From contig NZ_CABVOU010000033.1 in NCBI RefSeq assembly GCF_902500215.1, positions 62,001-126,000 of the forward strand: a stretch of 64,000 nucleotides of DNA. The letters are read 5' to 3'. The translations under genes were made by a program, and so were the position numbers. Source of the stretch: Halomonas lysinitropha. Lineage in GTDB: Bacteria > Pseudomonadota > Gammaproteobacteria > Pseudomonadales > Halomonadaceae. Below, in pieces: positions 1 through 11,485 of this stretch. The notes beneath the pieces are model-generated. The model searched no databases, was not told the origin of the DNA, and saw only the letters and a list, made by a program, of their open reading frames with translations. Numbering within the stretch: position 1 is the first letter of the stretch; every line of letters starts with the position of its first letter.

Positions 1-936
1 CGACACTGCGACAACCTCGACATCTTCATTCTGCATCCTTATCAGCGGGTCTCGGAGGTGCAGCGCCGCCAGATGACCACGGTGCTGGCCAATAACGTCT
101 TCAATGTCGCCATCGAAGGCAACTTCGACGACGCCCAGGCCATGGTCAAGGCAAGTTTCGCCGACCAGGGCTTCCTGAGCGGCACTCGGCTGGTGGCGGT
201 GAACTCCATCAACTGGGCGCGCATCATGGCCCAGATCGTCTACTACGTGGCCTCGGCCGTGGTACTGGGGGCTCCCCAGCGGGCGGTGAGCTTCTGCGTG
301 CCCTCGGCCAACTTCGGCAACGTCTTCGCCGGCTACATGGCCAAGCGCATGGGACTGCCGGTCAAGCAGTTCATCATCGCCACCAATGCCAACGATATCC
401 TGCACCGCACCCTGGCCGACAACGACTTCTCCAAGCAGGAGTTGGTGGCCACGCTCGCCCCCTCCATGGACATCGTGGTGTCGTCCAACTTCGAGCGGCT
501 GCTGTTCGAGGCCTACGAACGCGACGGGGCGGCGGTGAAGGCCCTGCTCGAGCGCTTCCAGGCCGAGCCGACGGCTCTGGCTGAAGCGCCGCTGGCCCGG
601 CTGCGCGACTCCTTCGCCAGCCACAGCGTGGACGATGCCACCATCCTGGAGGTGATCCGCGAGGCGCATCATCGCACCCAGGAGGTTCTCGACCCGCACA
701 CCGCCACCGGCTACCGTGCCGCCGAACAGGCGCGCAGCGACGCCGAGACCCCGGTGATCACTCTGGCCACGGCCCACCCGGCCAAGTTCGCCGAGGCGGT
801 CGTCAAGGCCGGCTTCCCGGGGGTGCCGCTGCCGCCGCATATGGACGACCTGCTGGAACGCGAGGAGCGCTATACTGTGCTGCCCGCCGAGCTTTCCGCC
901 GTGCAGCAGTTCGTTGCCGAGAACCGTCGGTCGTAG
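1..936 (+). CDS. thrC: Threonine synthase, 5' end outside the window
   Basis: PLP enzyme that converts O-phosphohomoserine to threonine plus phosphate, the last step of threonine synthesis in the cytoplasm. The frame is open from base 1 and shows 311 residues to the TAG stop. The stretches NLDIFILHPYQRVSEVQ, ANNVFNVAIEGNFDDAQ and VNSINWARIMAQIVYY are typical of the long threonine synthases of Pseudomonas and E. coli. The N-terminal part with the PLP lysine lies outside the window, roughly 120-160 residues judging by family length. The GTG at 58 is internal and not a start. It is followed by a structured intergenic element and then recJ. hom is usually upstream in relatives but cannot be seen here. 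Confidence 0.96.
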   Translation, partial: RHCDNLDIFILHPYQRVSEVQRRQMTTVLANNVFNVAIEGNFDDAQAMVKASFADQGFLSGTRLVAVNSINWARIMAQIVYYVASAVVLGAPQRAVSFCVPSANFGNVFAGYMAKRMGLPVKQFIIATNANDILHRTLADNDFSKQELVATLAPSMDIVVSSNFERLLFEAYERDGAAVKALLERFQAEPTALAEAPLARLRDSFASHSVDDATILEVIREAHHRTQEVLDPHTATGYRAAEQARSDAETPVITLATAHPAKFAEAVVKAGFPGVPLPPHMDDLLEREERYTVLPAELSAVQQFVAENRRS

Positions 937-956
937 CCTTCCCTCTCGGGGCTGAT

Positions 957-1051
957 CCGGCGACAGGCCTGCGAGGAGGCGCTGTGAACCCTTCCATGGG
1001 CGCTACCGATGCCATCCCTGGCATAGGACCTCCTCTTCGGCCTGTCCCCGG
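957..1051. repeat. Structured intergenic palindrome (cruciform-like repeat) between thrC and recJ
   Basis: Two arms form a long interrupted stem. GACAGGCC at 962-969 pairs with GGCCTGTC at 1039-1046. After a 3-nt internal loop, GAGGAGG at 973-979 pairs with CCTCCTC at 1029-1035. CCGG at 957-960 and 1048-1051 can extend the base. Inside is a second hairpin, ATGCCA/TGGCAT at 1009-1014 and 1019-1024 with a TCCC loop, and a small CCC/GGG hairpin at 989-1000. There is no T-run, so it is not an ordinary terminator. Similar elements, with GAGGAGG arms around a GTGAACCC core, are remembered as dispersed repeats in Halomonas genomes. That recollection is unverified. Confidence 0.7.
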
Positions 1052-1117
1052 CGCCCCTCGTTTGGCACGGCGATGATCCATCGCCATGTCGATGAGTGCG
1101 AATCACAGGAGTCAGGC

Positions 1118-2920
1118 TTGGACGCCGTCACCGATCCCATCGATCTGCAGGCGCGCTTGCGCCCCCGCATCCAGCCTAGGCCCCGCGATGAGGCGCTCTA
1201 TGCCCGTGCCCGCGAAGAAGGTCTGACCGAGCTTCAGGCTCGGGTGCTGGCGGGACGGCTTGCCGGCTACCAGGGTGAACTGGCGCCGCTGATCTCGCCC
1301 AGCCTGCGCCACCTAGCTCACCCCGAGAAGCTCGCCGACGCACGACGTGCGGCCGAACGCATCGCTCAGGCGGTGGTGGACGGCGAGCATATCGGCATCC
1401 TCACCGACTATGACGTGGACGGCATCACCTCCCACGTGGTGATCCGGCGTACCCTGGTCGAGCTCTTCGGGGTGCCAGAGGCGCGCCTGCACAGCCTGAT
1501 CGGCCACCGCATTCATGACGGCTACGGCATCAGCCTGCCGCTGGTGGAGCGCACCCTGGCGCTCTCGCCGCGGCCGAGCCTGGTGATCACTGCCGATTGC
1601 GGAAGTTCCGACGAGCCGCGCATCGCCCGGCTCCGGGACGCCGGCATCGAGGTGGTGGTCAGCGACCACCACGCCCTGCCGGTGGAGGGCCCGCCGGCCT
1701 CGGCCTACGCCGTGGTCAATCCCACCCGTGATGACTGCGCCTATCCCGACCCGACCATCGCCGGCTGCATGGTGGCCTGGCTGGTGATGTCGCTGGGCCG
1801 GCAGGTGCTGATCGAGTGGGGCGTGCTGCCCGAGGCGACGCCCAAGCTCTCGCCCTGGCTCTCCTACGTGGCGCTGGGCACGGTGGCTGACTGCGTCTCC
1901 CTGGGCGGCAGCGCCGCCAACCGTGCCGTGGTGACCCACGGCCTGGCGCTGATCAATCGCATGGAGGCCGCCTGCTGGCGGGCCATGGCGGCACGCCTGG
2001 GGGCTGATAGCGTTCCCTTCGATGCCGAGACCCTGGCCTTCCAGATGGGGCCTCGGATCAACGCCCGTTCGCGCCTGGACGATCCCTATGCGGCGCTGCA
2101 CTTTATGCTCGCGGGAAACGACGCTACGGCGACGCGGCACCTGGAGACGCTGGATCAGGATAACCAGTCTCGCAAGGCGATCGAGGCCGAGATGGCCGAG
2201 GAGGCCAAGGCGCTGGCCCTGCCAGCCCTGACGGCCGAAGAGCCCGCCATCGTTGTCTTCCTGGAGGATGGCCACCCGGGCGTGCAGGGTATCGTCGCCT
2301 CGCGGCTGGTGCAGGCCTTCGGCCGGCCGGCGCTGGTACTGACTCCGGCAGCGGCGCCCGGCATGCTCACCGGCTCCGGACGCTCCATCGAGGCGCTGCA
2401 CCTGCGCGACGCCCTGCAGCGGACTTTCGAGCTGGCGCCCGAGGCGCTTCCGCGCTTCGGTGGTCATCGCGGTGCCGCGGGAGTGGGCGTTCCCCGCGAG
2501 CGCTTGGCGACATTTCGTACGGCATTCCTGCAGGCGGTGGGCGAGCAGCTGGGCGATACCGAGCTCTGCCCGCGGATCTTCACCGACGGTGAACTAGCGC
2601 CCCATCAGCTCGGTCTCGCCACCCTCGACGAGCTCGAGCGGCTGAGGCCCTACGGCCGCGAGTTCGATGCGCCGCTGTTCCAGGGTGAGTTTCTGGTCGA
2701 GGCCCTGCGTCCGGTGGGCGCCGACGGAAGCCACCTGATGCTGGAGCTCTCCAGCGGGACCGCGAGCCTGAAGGCGATCTGGTTCCGCGCGCTCTACCCC
2801 GGCGAGAGTCCGGCCTTTGGCGTCGGTGATCATTTGCGCTGCGCCTACAAGCTCAATCGCAACCGCTGGCGGGGACGCGAGAGTCTCCAGCTGATGCTCG
2901 AGCACGCCGAGCCACTATAA
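1118..2920 (+). CDS. recJ: Single-stranded-DNA-specific exonuclease RecJ
   Basis: 5'-3' single-strand exonuclease used in RecF-pathway recombination, mismatch repair and base excision. DHH-superfamily motifs are present: DYDVDG at about residues 97-102, an ADCG motif near 155, DHH at 183-185 (SDHHALP) and FGGHRGAAG in the DHHA1 part. TTG at 1118 was chosen because an AGGAG lies 6 nt upstream; it gives 600 residues (E. coli 577). The frame stays open upstream to an ATG at 1073, which has no Shine-Dalgarno and overlaps no conserved residue. Some motifs differ from E. coli (ADCG where E. coli has VDNG), so this is a diverged RecJ, but the thrC/prfB/lysS neighbourhood fits true recJ. Confidence 0.92.
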   Translation: MDAVTDPIDLQARLRPRIQPRPRDEALYARAREEGLTELQARVLAGRLAGYQGELAPLISPSLRHLAHPEKLADARRAAERIAQAVVDGEHIGILTDYDVDGITSHVVIRRTLVELFGVPEARLHSLIGHRIHDGYGISLPLVERTLALSPRPSLVITADCGSSDEPRIARLRDAGIEVVVSDHHALPVEGPPASAYAVVNPTRDDCAYPDPTIAGCMVAWLVMSLGRQVLIEWGVLPEATPKLSPWLSYVALGTVADCVSLGGSAANRAVVTHGLALINRMEAACWRAMAARLGADSVPFDAETLAFQMGPRINARSRLDDPYAALHFMLAGNDATATRHLETLDQDNQSRKAIEAEMAEEAKALALPALTAEEPAIVVFLEDGHPGVQGIVASRLVQAFGRPALVLTPAAAPGMLTGSGRSIEALHLRDALQRTFELAPEALPRFGGHRGAAGVGVPRERLATFRTAFLQAVGEQLGDTELCPRIFTDGELAPHQLGLATLDELERLRPYGREFDAPLFQGEFLVEALRPVGADGSHLMLELSSGTASLKAIWFRALYPGESPAFGVGDHLRCAYKLNRNRWRGRESLQLMLEHAEPL

Positions 2921-2930
2921 GGAAAGATAA

Positions 2931-3548
2931 ATGGATCCCCAGGAACTGCCTACCGACCCCCATCGGCCCCATGAGGACGTGATGGCAATGCTGGTCGGCA
3001 CGCTCTTCGTTGCCCTTGGCGTCAGCTTCTATACCCAGGCGATGCTGCTCACCGGCAGTACCGCGGGCCTGGCCTTCCTGCTGCAGTATGCCACCGGCTG
3101 GCGCTTCGGTATCGGGTTCTTCCTGATCAACCTGCCGTTCTACTGGCTGGCCGTGCGTCGCATGGGCTGGTCCTTCACGCTGCGCACCTTCGTGGCCATC
3201 GGACTGGTATCGGTGTTCTCGGAGCTCACCACCGGCTGGATTCGCATCGAGTGGCTGCACCCGCTCTATGCGGCCCTGATGGGCGGCAGCCTGATCGGCA
3301 TCGGCATGCTGGTGCTGTTCCGCCACCGCACCAGCCTGGGCGGCATCAATATCCTCGCGCTCTTCCTGCAGGACCGCTATGGCTGGCGGGCGGGCTACGT
3401 TCAGCTGGGCATCGATGCGCTCATCATGCTGGGAGCCCTGCTGGTGCTGCCGATGGAGCGGGTAGGGCTCTCGGTGCTTGGCGCCATTGCGCTCAACCTG
3501 ATCATCGCCCTGAACCACAAGCCGGGGCGCTATATGGGCGTCAGCTAG
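2931..3548 (+). CDS. YitT-family (DUF161) inner-membrane protein, short form
   Basis: A 205-residue, mostly hydrophobic protein with five or six predicted membrane segments. The GSTAGLAFLLQYATGW and RTSLGGINILALFLQ stretches match the repeated glycine-rich core of the YitT/DUF161 family. Family members of about 280 residues usually end in a cytoplasmic DUF2179 domain; this one stops right after the last membrane segment. Function is unknown; transport has been proposed for relatives. AAGGAAAG lies just before the ATG, only 10 nt after recJ, so co-transcription with recJ is likely. Its last codons overlap, tail to tail, the end of the copA microprotein on the other strand. Confidence 0.75.
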   Translation: MDPQELPTDPHRPHEDVMAMLVGTLFVALGVSFYTQAMLLTGSTAGLAFLLQYATGWRFGIGFFLINLPFYWLAVRRMGWSFTLRTFVAIGLVSVFSELTTGWIRIEWLHPLYAALMGGSLIGIGMLVLFRHRTSLGGINILALFLQDRYGWRAGYVQLGIDALIMLGALLVLPMERVGLSVLGAIALNLIIALNHKPGRYMGVS

Positions 3549-3617
3549 CGTCTGCCAGCCAGAACCACCAGGCGATCAGGGCGATCAGTGCCAGGCCGGC
3601 GAGATTGACGATCCAGC

Positions 3618-3621
<4 letters not shown>
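3541..3621 (-). CDS. 26-residue single-span membrane microprotein, translationally coupled to copA
   Basis: The minus-strand frame runs from ATG at 3621 to TGA at 3541 and encodes MSWIVNLAG, a hydrophobic stretch, then WWFWLADAS. The ATG overlaps the copA stop as ATGA. A perfect AAGGAGGA lies inside the last copA codons, 8 nt upstream, which is the strongest ribosome binding site in the operon. The peptide is one membrane helix with an aromatic interface (WWFW). From memory it resembles the N-terminal anchor of cupredoxin-domain proteins often encoded after copper ATPases, but here there is no cupredoxin domain and the DNA downstream is the yitT gene. It could be a reduced accessory subunit or partner of CopA. 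Function is inferred from position only. Confidence 0.7.
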
Positions 3622-6418
<2,797 letters not shown>

Positions 6419-6422
<4 letters not shown>

Positions 6423-6862
6423 CGGGCCTCCTCGGTGGTCTCTTGGTCGGCATCGAGCGGTTCGGGAAAGCTCTCGATCAGGCGGCAGATGCTGTGGCCG
6501 TCCGGGGTGCCGTCGGGCATCCCGTCCCAGGCGGCCAGGGCCCGTTCCATGCGCGAGGCCAGCGATTCCAGCTCGCGGATCTGCTCACGGATCTGCGGCA
6601 GTCGGTTTGCCAGCAGGTCGCGCACCATGGGGCAGGGCGAATCGCCGTGGTCGGCGTGATCGAGAATGTCACGGATCTCGGCCACGCCGAATCCCAGGGT
6701 GCGGGCCCGCTGGATGAAGCGCAGCCGATCCAGATCCGTCTGGCCGAACAGCTGATAGCCGTTCTCGGGATGGCGCTGGGGATGCAGCAGCCTCTCGCGG
6801 GTGTAGTGGCGCACCGTCTCGGCGGTGACGCCAGCCAGGCGTGCCAGGTCACTGACCTTCAT
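6419..6862 (-). CDS. MerR-family heavy-metal regulator of the copA operon
   Basis: Dimeric metal-sensing activator of 147 residues. The helix-turn-helix ([20 protein letters not shown]) is followed by the family NGYQLF wing and a long dimer helix. The only cysteines are C77 (SPCPMV) and C126 (HSICRL). C77 matches the buried cysteine of MerR/ZntR/CadR sensors. The Cu(I) loop of CueR, two cysteines eight positions apart near residue 112, is absent, so I give no cueR symbol. Copper is inferred from the adjacent copA; another metal is possible. The start at 6862 has AGGA upstream. An in-frame ATG at 6886 would fall on the predicted transcription start. The gene shares an autoregulated promoter with copA. 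Confidence 0.9.
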
Positions 6863-6892
6863 GATGGGTTTCCTCGAATCAATCATGCGGCT

Positions 6893-6924
6893 AGTGTAAA
6901 ACCTTTGGGTTACCCATAGGTCAA
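6893..6924 (-). promoter_or_regulatory. MerR-type promoter/operator for the regulator-copA-microprotein operon
   Basis: On the minus strand TTGACC (6924-6919) is the -35 and TACACT (6898-6893) the -10, with a 20-bp spacer, the overlong spacing typical of MerR-controlled promoters. The spacer region holds the 19-bp dyad at 6902-6920 (CCTATGGGT / AACCCAAAGG), perfect except for one mismatched pair. The predicted start near 6886 leaves a 24-nt leader before the regulator ATG. Confidence 0.85.
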
Positions 6925-7031
6925 GGGGTGGCACCATTGCGCCTGTCATGGCGAGCATGTGCTGCCTAAGTCGATGAAAACTTGAGAAATGAAACGGCCG
7001 TGCAACCAAAGTATTAGGATTTTTTAGTTTA

Positions 7032-7045
7032 AAACGGTCGTTTGT
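7032..7045. promoter_or_regulatory. Possible PsrA/FadR-like operator upstream of the FadL-type gene
   Basis: AAACGGTCGTTTG fits the form AAAC-N4-GTTT-G, the consensus remembered for the fatty-acid-responsive TetR regulator PsrA of Pseudomonas. A degenerate half copy (AAACGGCCGT) lies about 40 bp upstream at 6992-7001. The site sits about 100 bp before a FadL-type start. Regulation by a fatty-acid sensor is an inference. Confidence 0.4.
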
Positions 7046-7142
7046 GCTTGATCCCGGGTGGGGGATTCGCAAACACTGCAGGTACGCCAGAAAGAGCAAC
7101 GGCAAGACCCCAGCATTATTCACCCGAAAGGATGTCGCGCCC

Positions 7143-8486
7143 ATGCACAACAAGTTCAACAAGCTCGCCGTCGCCGTCGCCCTTGCCTCCACGGCGCTGA
7201 TGGCCAGTCAGGTGTCCGCTTCCGGCTTCCAGGTCCGCGAGCAGAGCGCCAAGACGCTGGCCAACGCTCTCTCCAATGCCGCCGCGGGGGCCGAGGACGC
7301 CAGCTTCATGGCCTACAACCCGGCTGCCATCGGCCATATCGACGGCAACCAGGTCGTCGGTGGGGTGGCCTATATCGATGCCGATTTCGAGCTCAACGAT
7401 GCCGAGGCCAGCAGCCTCGGTGGTGCGGTGGGCTACGACCGGGGCGGCTCTCGTCAGGGGGGTGAAACGGCGGTGGTGCCTAGCTTTGCCGCCAAGACGC
7501 AGCTTGATGATCGCTTCGACCTGGGCATGGCCATCTATGCGCCCTATGGTCTATCGACCAAGTACGACGAGGACTGGATCGGTCGCTACCACGCCATCGA
7601 GACCGAGCTGGCCACCATCGATTTCCAACCGACCCTCAACTATCGAGCGTCCGATCGCCTCAACCTGGCGGTGGGGCTTCGTGCCCAGTATGCGGATGCG
7701 ACCCTCACGAATGCCATAGACTTCGGAAGCGCGGCAGCCAGTATGGGCAGCCCTGTCGCCACACCGGGCCAGAACGACGTCATCGGTGAGGTGACGGGCG
7801 ATGACTGGGGCTATGGCTACACGCTTGGCGCGCTCTTCCAGGTCGACGATCGGACCCGCCTGGGGATCGGTTATCGTTCGGAAATCGACCTGACCCTCGA
7901 CGGCGAACTCGACGTCAGAGGCACGGATCCCGTCTCGCAAGGCGCCATTGCCGCAGGGCAGGTGACTGGAACCGGCGGCAAGGCCGAGCTGACCACACCG
8001 GCCAACCTGAATCTGGGTATCCATCACCAGTTGACCGATCGACTGGCGCTGATGGCCAACGCCGAGTGGACCGAATGGAGCAGCTTTGATGAACTGGTGG
8101 TCGACTTCGATGATGGTCGCGATCCGAGTCGCACCGAGGAAAACTGGAACGATACCTGGGCCTTCTCGGTAGGGGCGAACTATGCGCTGACCCCGCAGTG
8201 GCTGCTGCGTGCCGGCCTGGGCCTGGACGAGAGTCCGGTGCCGAGCGCCGAGTTCCGCACGCCGCGGGTGCCGGATGCCGACCGTCAGTGGGCGACCCTC
8301 GGTGCCACCTGGATGCCCAGCCCGGAGCTCGGCATCACCGCGGGCTACATGCACGTCTTCGCCGATGATGGCGATATCGACCAGCGCGCCACGCCGACCA
8401 ACGAGAATGCGAGCAAGGGCAATCTCGCGGGGACCTACGAGGTCTCGGCGGACGTCTTCGCCCTCTCGGTGGACTATCGCTTCTAA
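7143..8486 (+). CDS. FadL/TodX-type outer-membrane hydrophobic-compound transporter
   Basis: Outer-membrane beta-barrel of 447 residues that lets long-chain fatty acids or other hydrophobic molecules into the cell. A signal peptide of about 24 residues ends at QVSASG. The mature N-terminus has the FadL-type hatch motifs (FQVREQSAKTLANA, MAYNPAAIGHIDGN). Later parts alternate polar and apolar residues and end in VDYRF with the terminal Phe expected of porins. The ATG at 7143 was chosen for the signal peptide and the AAAGGAT upstream; the frame is open further back without signal-like sequence. Divergent from the metal operon with a 280-bp intergenic region. The exact substrate cannot be read from sequence. 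Confidence 0.9.
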   Translation: MHNKFNKLAVAVALASTALMASQVSASGFQVREQSAKTLANALSNAAAGAEDASFMAYNPAAIGHIDGNQVVGGVAYIDADFELNDAEASSLGGAVGYDRGGSRQGGETAVVPSFAAKTQLDDRFDLGMAIYAPYGLSTKYDEDWIGRYHAIETELATIDFQPTLNYRASDRLNLAVGLRAQYADATLTNAIDFGSAAASMGSPVATPGQNDVIGEVTGDDWGYGYTLGALFQVDDRTRLGIGYRSEIDLTLDGELDVRGTDPVSQGAIAAGQVTGTGGKAELTTPANLNLGIHHQLTDRLALMANAEWTEWSSFDELVVDFDDGRDPSRTEENWNDTWAFSVGANYALTPQWLLRAGLGLDESPVPSAEFRTPRVPDADRQWATLGATWMPSPELGITAGYMHVFADDGDIDQRATPTNENASKGNLAGTYEVSADVFALSVDYRF

Positions 8487-8512
8487 CCACCATTCCCGCG
8501 CCTGACCTCGGG

Positions 8513-8540
8513 ACCCGGCTTCGGCCGGGTTTCGTTGTTT
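8513..8540 (+). terminator. Rho-independent terminator after the FadL-type gene
   Basis: A perfect 7-bp stem, ACCCGGC/GCCGGGT, is closed by a TTCG tetraloop and followed by TTCGTTGTTT. Confidence 0.8.
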
Positions 8541-8674
8541 AGAGCCGTCAGCGCGCGGTGGATGCGGCGCGGCGGCACTTTCGCTACAATAGCCACCTTT
8601 TCCGTGCCGTCTCGGCGCTGGCTCGACGCCAGGGCCGCGGCCGGCATTTTCCCTTGCAGACTCGGATGAGCCCC

Positions 8675-9773
8675 ATGCTGGAAACCAACCCGATTCATCA
8701 CCTCATCAAGGACCTGTCCGAGCGGACAGACGTCCTGAGGGGGTATCTTTGACTATGCCGAAAAGAAGGATCGGCTAGAGGAAGTCACCCGCGAGCTCGA
8801 GGATCCCAACGTCTGGAACGATCCGGATTACGCTCAGAAGCTTGGCAAGGAGCGAGCGACGCTTGAAGCGATCGTGGCTACCATCGACGATCTCGAGCAG
8901 GGCCTCGGCGACAGCCGCGACCTGCTAGAGCTCGCCGAGGTGGAGGACGATGAAGGCACCGTCGACGAGGTCCAGAAGGAGATCGAAGGGCTTCAGGCCA
9001 GCCTCGAGAAGCTCGAGTTCCGGCGCATGTTCTCCGGCGAGATGGACGAGAACAACGCCTATCTCGATATCCAGGCCGGATCCGGCGGCACGGAGGCCCA
9101 GGACTGGGCCAACATGCTGCTGCGCATGTACCTGCGCTGGGCCGAGCACCACGGCTTCAAGGCCGAGATCATCGAGGTCTCCGCCGGCGATGTGGCGGGT
9201 ATCAAGTCGGCCTCGGTGCACGTCCAGGGCGAGTACGCCTTCGGCTGGCTGCGCACCGAGACCGGCGTGCACCGCCTTGTCCGCAAGAGTCCCTTCGACT
9301 CCGGCGGCCGCCGGCATACTTCCTTCGCCTCGGTGTTCCTGTCGCCGGAGGTGGATGACAGCTTCGAGGTCGAGATCAATCCCTCGGATCTACGTACCGA
9401 CACCTACCGCTCCAGCGGGGCCGGCGGGCAGCATGTCAACACCACCGACTCGGCGGTGCGCATCACCCATGAGCCCACCGGCATCGTGGTGGCCTGCCAG
9501 AGCCAGCGCAGCCAGCACGCCAACCGCGACTTCGCCATGAAGCAGCTCAAGGCGAAGCTGTGGGAACACGAGATGCAGAAGCGCAACGCCGCCAAGCAGG
9601 AGGCCGAGGACTCCAAGGCCGATATCGGCTGGGGCAGCCAGATCCGTTCCTATGTGCTGGATGACCAGCGCATCAAGGATCTGCGCACCGGCGTCCAGTC
9701 AAGCAACTGCGACAAGGTGCTGGACGGGGATCTTGACCCGTTTATCGTCGCCAGCCTCAAGCAGGGACTGTAG
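8675..9773 (+). CDS. prfB: Peptide chain release factor 2, made by programmed +1 frameshift
   Basis: Recognises UGA and UAA stops and triggers peptide release. The first 25 codons (MLETNPIHH to LRGYL) end at an in-frame TGA (8750-8752). Translation continues in the +1 frame from GAC at 8751, giving 365 residues, the same as E. coli RF2. The shift site is the classic one: AGGGGG at 8738-8743, then TAT CTT TGA C. Motifs: SPF for stop-codon recognition (RKSPFDSGG) and GGQ for hydrolysis (SGAGGQHVN). The residue four before the first GGQ glycine is Ser. The frameshift makes RF2 self-limiting, since low RF2 favours shifting at the UGA. Part of the recJ-prfB-lysS neighbourhood. Confidence 0.98.
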
Positions 9774-9786
9774 CTTCGAGCCACGG

Positions 9787-9816
9787 GCCGCGAGCGACAG
9801 CCAGCCCGCTCGTGGC
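9787..9816 (+). other. Hairpin between prfB and lysS
   Basis: GCCGCGAGCG pairs with CGCTCGTGGC (one G-U pair) around a 10-nt loop. No T-run follows, so it is at most an attenuator or mRNA stabiliser within a prfB-lysS transcript. Confidence 0.4.
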
Positions 9817-9859
9817 GCGTAGCCCGAGGCTCCCAGCTCACTCTTTAACAGGTAGCAAA

Positions 9860-11410
9860 ATGGCCAACGAGAGCCCTTCATCGGATAGCCCGCACAATGA
9901 CGAGAACCGCCTGATCGCGGAGCGTCGTGCCAAGCTGGCCGCCCGCCGCGAGCGTGCCGCCGAGACCGGCGCAAGCGCCTTTCCCAACGATTTTCGCCGC
10001 GACAGCCTGGCGGCCGGGTTGATCGACGAGCTCGGTGATCGGGACAAGGCCGATCTTGAGGTGCTGGATCGCCAGGCCGCCGTATCGGGGCGCGTCATGC
10101 GCAAGCGTGGGCCCTTTATCGTCATCCAGGATCCCTCCGGCACGATCCAGCTCTATGTGGACAAGAAGGGGCTGCCGGCCGAGGTGCTGGAAGACGTCAA
10201 GGGCTGGGACATTGGCGACATCGTGGCGGCCCGCGGTCCGGTGCACAAGTCGGGCAAGGGTGACCTCTACGTGATGATGGTGGAGGCCCGGCTGCTCACC
10301 AAGAGCCTGCGTCCGCTGCCCGACAAGTTCCACGGCCTCACCGACATGGAGGCGCGCTACCGCCAGCGCTACGTCGACCTGATCATGAACCCCGATTCGC
10401 GCAAGGTGTTCGAGACCCGCGCCGGGGTAATCAGCGCCATGCGACGCTTCTTCGAGGATCGCGGCTTCATGGAGGTCGAGACCCCCATGCTGCAGCCGAT
10501 TCCCGGCGGCGCCACGGCACGCCCCTTCGTCACCCACCACAATGCGCTGGACATCGACATGTACCTGCGCATCGCGCCGGAGCTCTATCTCAAGCGCCTG
10601 GTGGTGGGCGGCTTCGAGCGGGTCTTCGAGATCAACCGCAACTTCCGCAACGAGGGGCTCTCCACCCGTCACAATCCCGAATTCACCATGATCGAGTTCT
10701 ATCAGGCTCACGCGAACCACGACGACCTGATGGATCTCACCGAGGAGATGCTGCGCAGCGTGACCCGCAGGGTGCTGGGTACGACCACGGTGGTGAATAC
10801 CGTGCGTAACGGCGAGGGCGAGGTGCTCGAGACCTTCGAGTATGACTTCGGCCAGCCACTGCGACGGATCACGGTGTTCGATGCCATCCTCGAGTTCAAC
10901 CCGGAGATCCATGCCGAGGCCCTGGCCGACGAGGCCGCTGCGCGTCAGATCGCCGAGCGCCTGGACATCGACGTCAAGGATGGCTGGGGGCTGGGCAAGG
11001 TGCAGATCGAGATCTTCGAGAAGACCGTGGAGCATCGTCTCCAGCAGCCCACCTTCATCACCGAATACCCCACCGAGGTGAGCCCCCTGGCGCGGCGCAA
11101 GGACGCGGACCCCTTCGTCACCGAGCGTTTCGAATTCTTCGTCGGCGGCCGCGAGATCGCCAACGGTTTCTCGGAGCTCAACGACGCCGAGGACCAGGCC
11201 GAGCGCTTCCGCGCCCAGGCCGAGGAGAAGGAAGCCGGCGACCTGGAGGCAATGTACTACGACGCCGACTATGTGCGGGCGCTGGAGGTCGGCTTGCCGC
11301 CCACCGCCGGCGAGGGCATCGGCATCGACCGGCTGGTGATGCTTTTCACCGATAGTGCCTCCATCCGCGATGTGCTGCTCTTTCCGGCGATGCGCCCCGA
11401 GGTGGAGTGA
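9860..11410 (+). CDS. lysS: Lysyl-tRNA synthetase, class II
   Basis: Charges tRNA-Lys with lysine. 516 residues. An N-terminal OB-fold anticodon-binding domain ([17 protein letters not shown]) precedes the class II catalytic core. Motif 2 is [20 protein letters not shown] and motif 3 is [13 protein letters not shown]. The start at 9860 has AGGT 5 nt upstream and begins [18 protein letters not shown]; the frame remains open upstream without a better site. It follows prfB by 86 nt, the arrangement also found in E. coli, suggesting one transcript. Confidence 0.98.
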   Translation: MANESPSSDSPHNDENRLIAERRAKLAARRERAAETGASAFPNDFRRDSLAAGLIDELGDRDKADLEVLDRQAAVSGRVMRKRGPFIVIQDPSGTIQLYVDKKGLPAEVLEDVKGWDIGDIVAARGPVHKSGKGDLYVMMVEARLLTKSLRPLPDKFHGLTDMEARYRQRYVDLIMNPDSRKVFETRAGVISAMRRFFEDRGFMEVETPMLQPIPGGATARPFVTHHNALDIDMYLRIAPELYLKRLVVGGFERVFEINRNFRNEGLSTRHNPEFTMIEFYQAHANHDDLMDLTEEMLRSVTRRVLGTTTVVNTVRNGEGEVLETFEYDFGQPLRRITVFDAILEFNPEIHAEALADEAAARQIAERLDIDVKDGWGLGKVQIEIFEKTVEHRLQQPTFITEYPTEVSPLARRKDADPFVTERFEFFVGGREIANGFSELNDAEDQAERFRAQAEEKEAGDLEAMYYDADYVRALEVGLPPTAGEGIGIDRLVMLFTDSASIRDVLLFPAMRPEVE

Positions 11411-11425
11411 TCGGGGCCGGAATTG

Positions 11426-11455
11426 TTGGTAAGGGACGGCCCCAGCACCCATAAT
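11426..11455 (+). promoter_or_regulatory. Probable sigma-70 promoter for the gene after lysS
   Basis: TTGGTA, an 18-bp spacer and CATAAT lie 30 bp upstream of the start codon of the unknown gene. Confidence 0.4.
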
Positions 11456-11485
11456 GGTCGGCGTTTCGACGTCGAGGAGACCGTG

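Noticed and set aside
8675..9773. prfB as a frameshifted pseudogene
   Set aside because: The in-frame UGA lies in the exact programmed frameshift context and the product has the correct 365 residues.
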